A stretch of 64,000 bases of DNA from Phorcus lineatus (taxonomy: Eukaryota; Mollusca; Gastropoda; Trochida; Trochidae): positions 24,155,645-24,219,644 of the forward strand of contig OV121088.1 of assembly GCA_921293015.1 (NCBI GenBank), written 5' to 3'. Of the stretch, positions 62,400-64,000 are shown piece after piece. Both the position numbers and the translations under genes were made by a program. Within the stretch, counting starts at the first letter, position 1. Each line of letters opens with the position of its first letter. The notes beneath the pieces were generated by a model. The model was not told where the DNA came from, did not search any database, and was given only the letters and a program-made list of their open reading frames with translations.

Positions 62400-63710
62400 A
62401 AAGTAAGTATGTTTGCAATGATGCAATTTGATGAAATGATAAGGATATTTAACACATAATTTACATTATGAAAAATTAATACAATTGCAATTTGCATAGT
62501 AGGTAGTTTCTTAAATGATAAATTTGATATCTGTCTAAGTGCATGCTTCAGGAATTTTTGAAAAAATATACATAAGATTATGAAGTCTGCAAGTAGGGAC
62601 TAGTAAAAGTAGAAATTACAAATGAATGTCATTATTGAAGCAGCTAAAACTTCCTGTCCTAGTTTTATTAACTATAACATTATAAATAATCTTTTTCTTT
62701 TGTTTAATTTTCTCCACTTTAAAAGTATAGAAAACAGTATTTGTGAAAAATTACTTCTTGGTACGAGAGCTTGCTTTTCTCTTTAATTTAGGGCAAATGG
62801 GAACTGTTTTGGCAGAAAGAAGATCCAAATCATGATAGATCACTGACTTGAGACCAGAGTTACAAGAATGAATGTGTCCAATACAAGGGCAAGCTTTATA
62901 ATGTAGGTTGATGTTACCAGTACTAAAAACTAAAGTTTTAGATTATATCAGTGATGAATATTGTACCGGTCTGATTGCTTTGACAGACCGAGGGAGGGGT
63001 TCGGAGGGGTTAAAAGGGGTTCCTCCTCCCCTTTTAGAATTTTTTTTCAAAAATAGACCTTAAAATGTGTGTCCCCCAAGGGTGAGGCCCCCTTTTGGAT
63101 AAATAACCCCATGGAAAGGTTGTATATATATATATATATATGAAAACATCTGCTTTTAGTATATCCAAGTGAAATTATATATGTACGTTTCTATGAGAGA
63201 CTTTTCAAGAAGTTGGTTTTATGGATAAAATGAGGTTTCCATTGATTTACAACCTTGCAAGAAAATGATCAATGCAATTTAGAAATGTTAATCCATAGAA
63301 ATGATCTTTTTAAGACAGTTGTCAATAGGGTAACTGCTGAAGGAGTGAATAATTTGGTTTCAGATCAGACTCAAATGATATATTATCACAATCAGTTTTT
63401 CACAATATCTTGGTTCCAAATTGATGTTGGTTGATGAGCAGGTATCAATGGATGTAATAAATCTGATGAGGTTTAATGGTTCAATGATGTTAGAGATTGG
63501 TGAAACCAAAGATGAGGTTCAAATATTTGTGAAAGAGCAGAACTTTTTGTCAGGATGTATCTTATGACACTAACTCCAAAAACAAGGTTTGATGGAGGAA
63601 CATCATTATGAAAGGACAACAATGGCAACGTTTGTGAGTTATAGCAAAAAAAAAAGAAGGGGAATGGGAAATTCAATGCCAAAGGATCGATTCCTACCGA
63701 GAAGAATCTC
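62400..63710. other. Unassigned DNA
   Basis: It includes a G-rich stretch at 62990-63030 with its C-rich counterpart CCTCCTCCCC just after it, a (TA)n run at 63123-63140 and short chance frames only. Confidence 0.35.
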
Positions 63711-63715
63711 TGAAA

Positions 63716-64000
63716 TGTACTCCCAAAACCAGTACAGCAAGAACAACATCTCAATTACAAACAAAGATTGACCAGCTTGAAATTAGGTTAGTAGAACCCT
63801 GGGTCACTGATATGTCTCCAAAAACCAGTGTGGCAAGAACAACATCTCCATTCACAGATACACTTTGTCAAGTTCAATGTAGTTTAGTGGAACTCTGGGT
63901 CACTGATTGTATAGGTGTGGTACAAACAGGAACAGTTTGACAGTTCCAATATTTCAGCCATGATGAACTTCTGATACAATCTCCCAAAACCAAAGCAGGA
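63716..64000. repeat. Tandem repeat of about 97 bp continuing past the window end
   Basis: CTCCAAAAACCAGTGTGGCA, AAGAACAACATCTC and GGGTCACTGAT recur at a spacing of 97 in the first two units. The last unit begins near 63980 and is cut by the window end. Confidence 0.7.

Overview
This is an AT-rich (by eye about two-thirds A+T), gene-poor stretch of an animal nuclear genome. It has GT/AG introns, tRNA-derived SINEs with A and B boxes, miniature inverted-repeat elements, minisatellites and no bacterial-style operons. The repeat style, in particular a SINE with a tRNA-like head that recurs in seven or more copies, suggests a marine invertebrate, most plausibly a mollusc or another lophotrochozoan. 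That placement is inference; no single gene settles the species.

The only well-supported genes lie at 47.7-52.5 kb. On the + strand, four in-phase exons (47955-50634) encode a 299-residue protein that joins an N-terminal CXC-type cysteine cluster, through a Lys/Ser/Ala-rich linker, to the zinc-binding 'ballast' domain known from the C-terminus of the P2X7 receptor (P2RX7_C). There is no ion-channel part. Convergent to it on the - strand is a two-exon gene (51128-51955) for a small basic protein of 117 residues with an AT-hook-like start. A CpG-richer interval at 51.9-52.5 kb looks like its promoter and may also start a + strand transcript.

Region by region. 0-3 kb holds a candidate 3' end of a spliced gene (three in-phase exons, two of them apparently duplicated). 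3.4-5.6 kb holds a 24-bp and a 110-bp minisatellite. 5948-7895 is a DNA transposon with perfect 25-bp terminal inverted repeats and a TA duplication. 8-19 kb is mostly unassigned sequence with two SINE families. 19.3-34.1 kb is an old tandem duplication of a 6.5-8 kb unit; short non-coding islands stay highly similar between the copies while the rest has diverged. Copy 1 alone carries a segment of about 2.9 kb with a broken THAP-domain gene. 34-47 kb has TTAA-flanked MITEs, hairpin elements, SINEs and a 93-bp minisatellite split by an insertion. 53-64 kb has no recognised gene; it holds hairpin MITEs, a second copy of the TTAA MITE inserted in a decayed tandem array, one SINE with a perfect target-site duplication, and short tandem repeats.

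The genes do not form a pathway. The most unusual protein is the CXC-P2RX7_C fusion, and the most unusual architecture is the tandem duplication with conserved non-coding islands.
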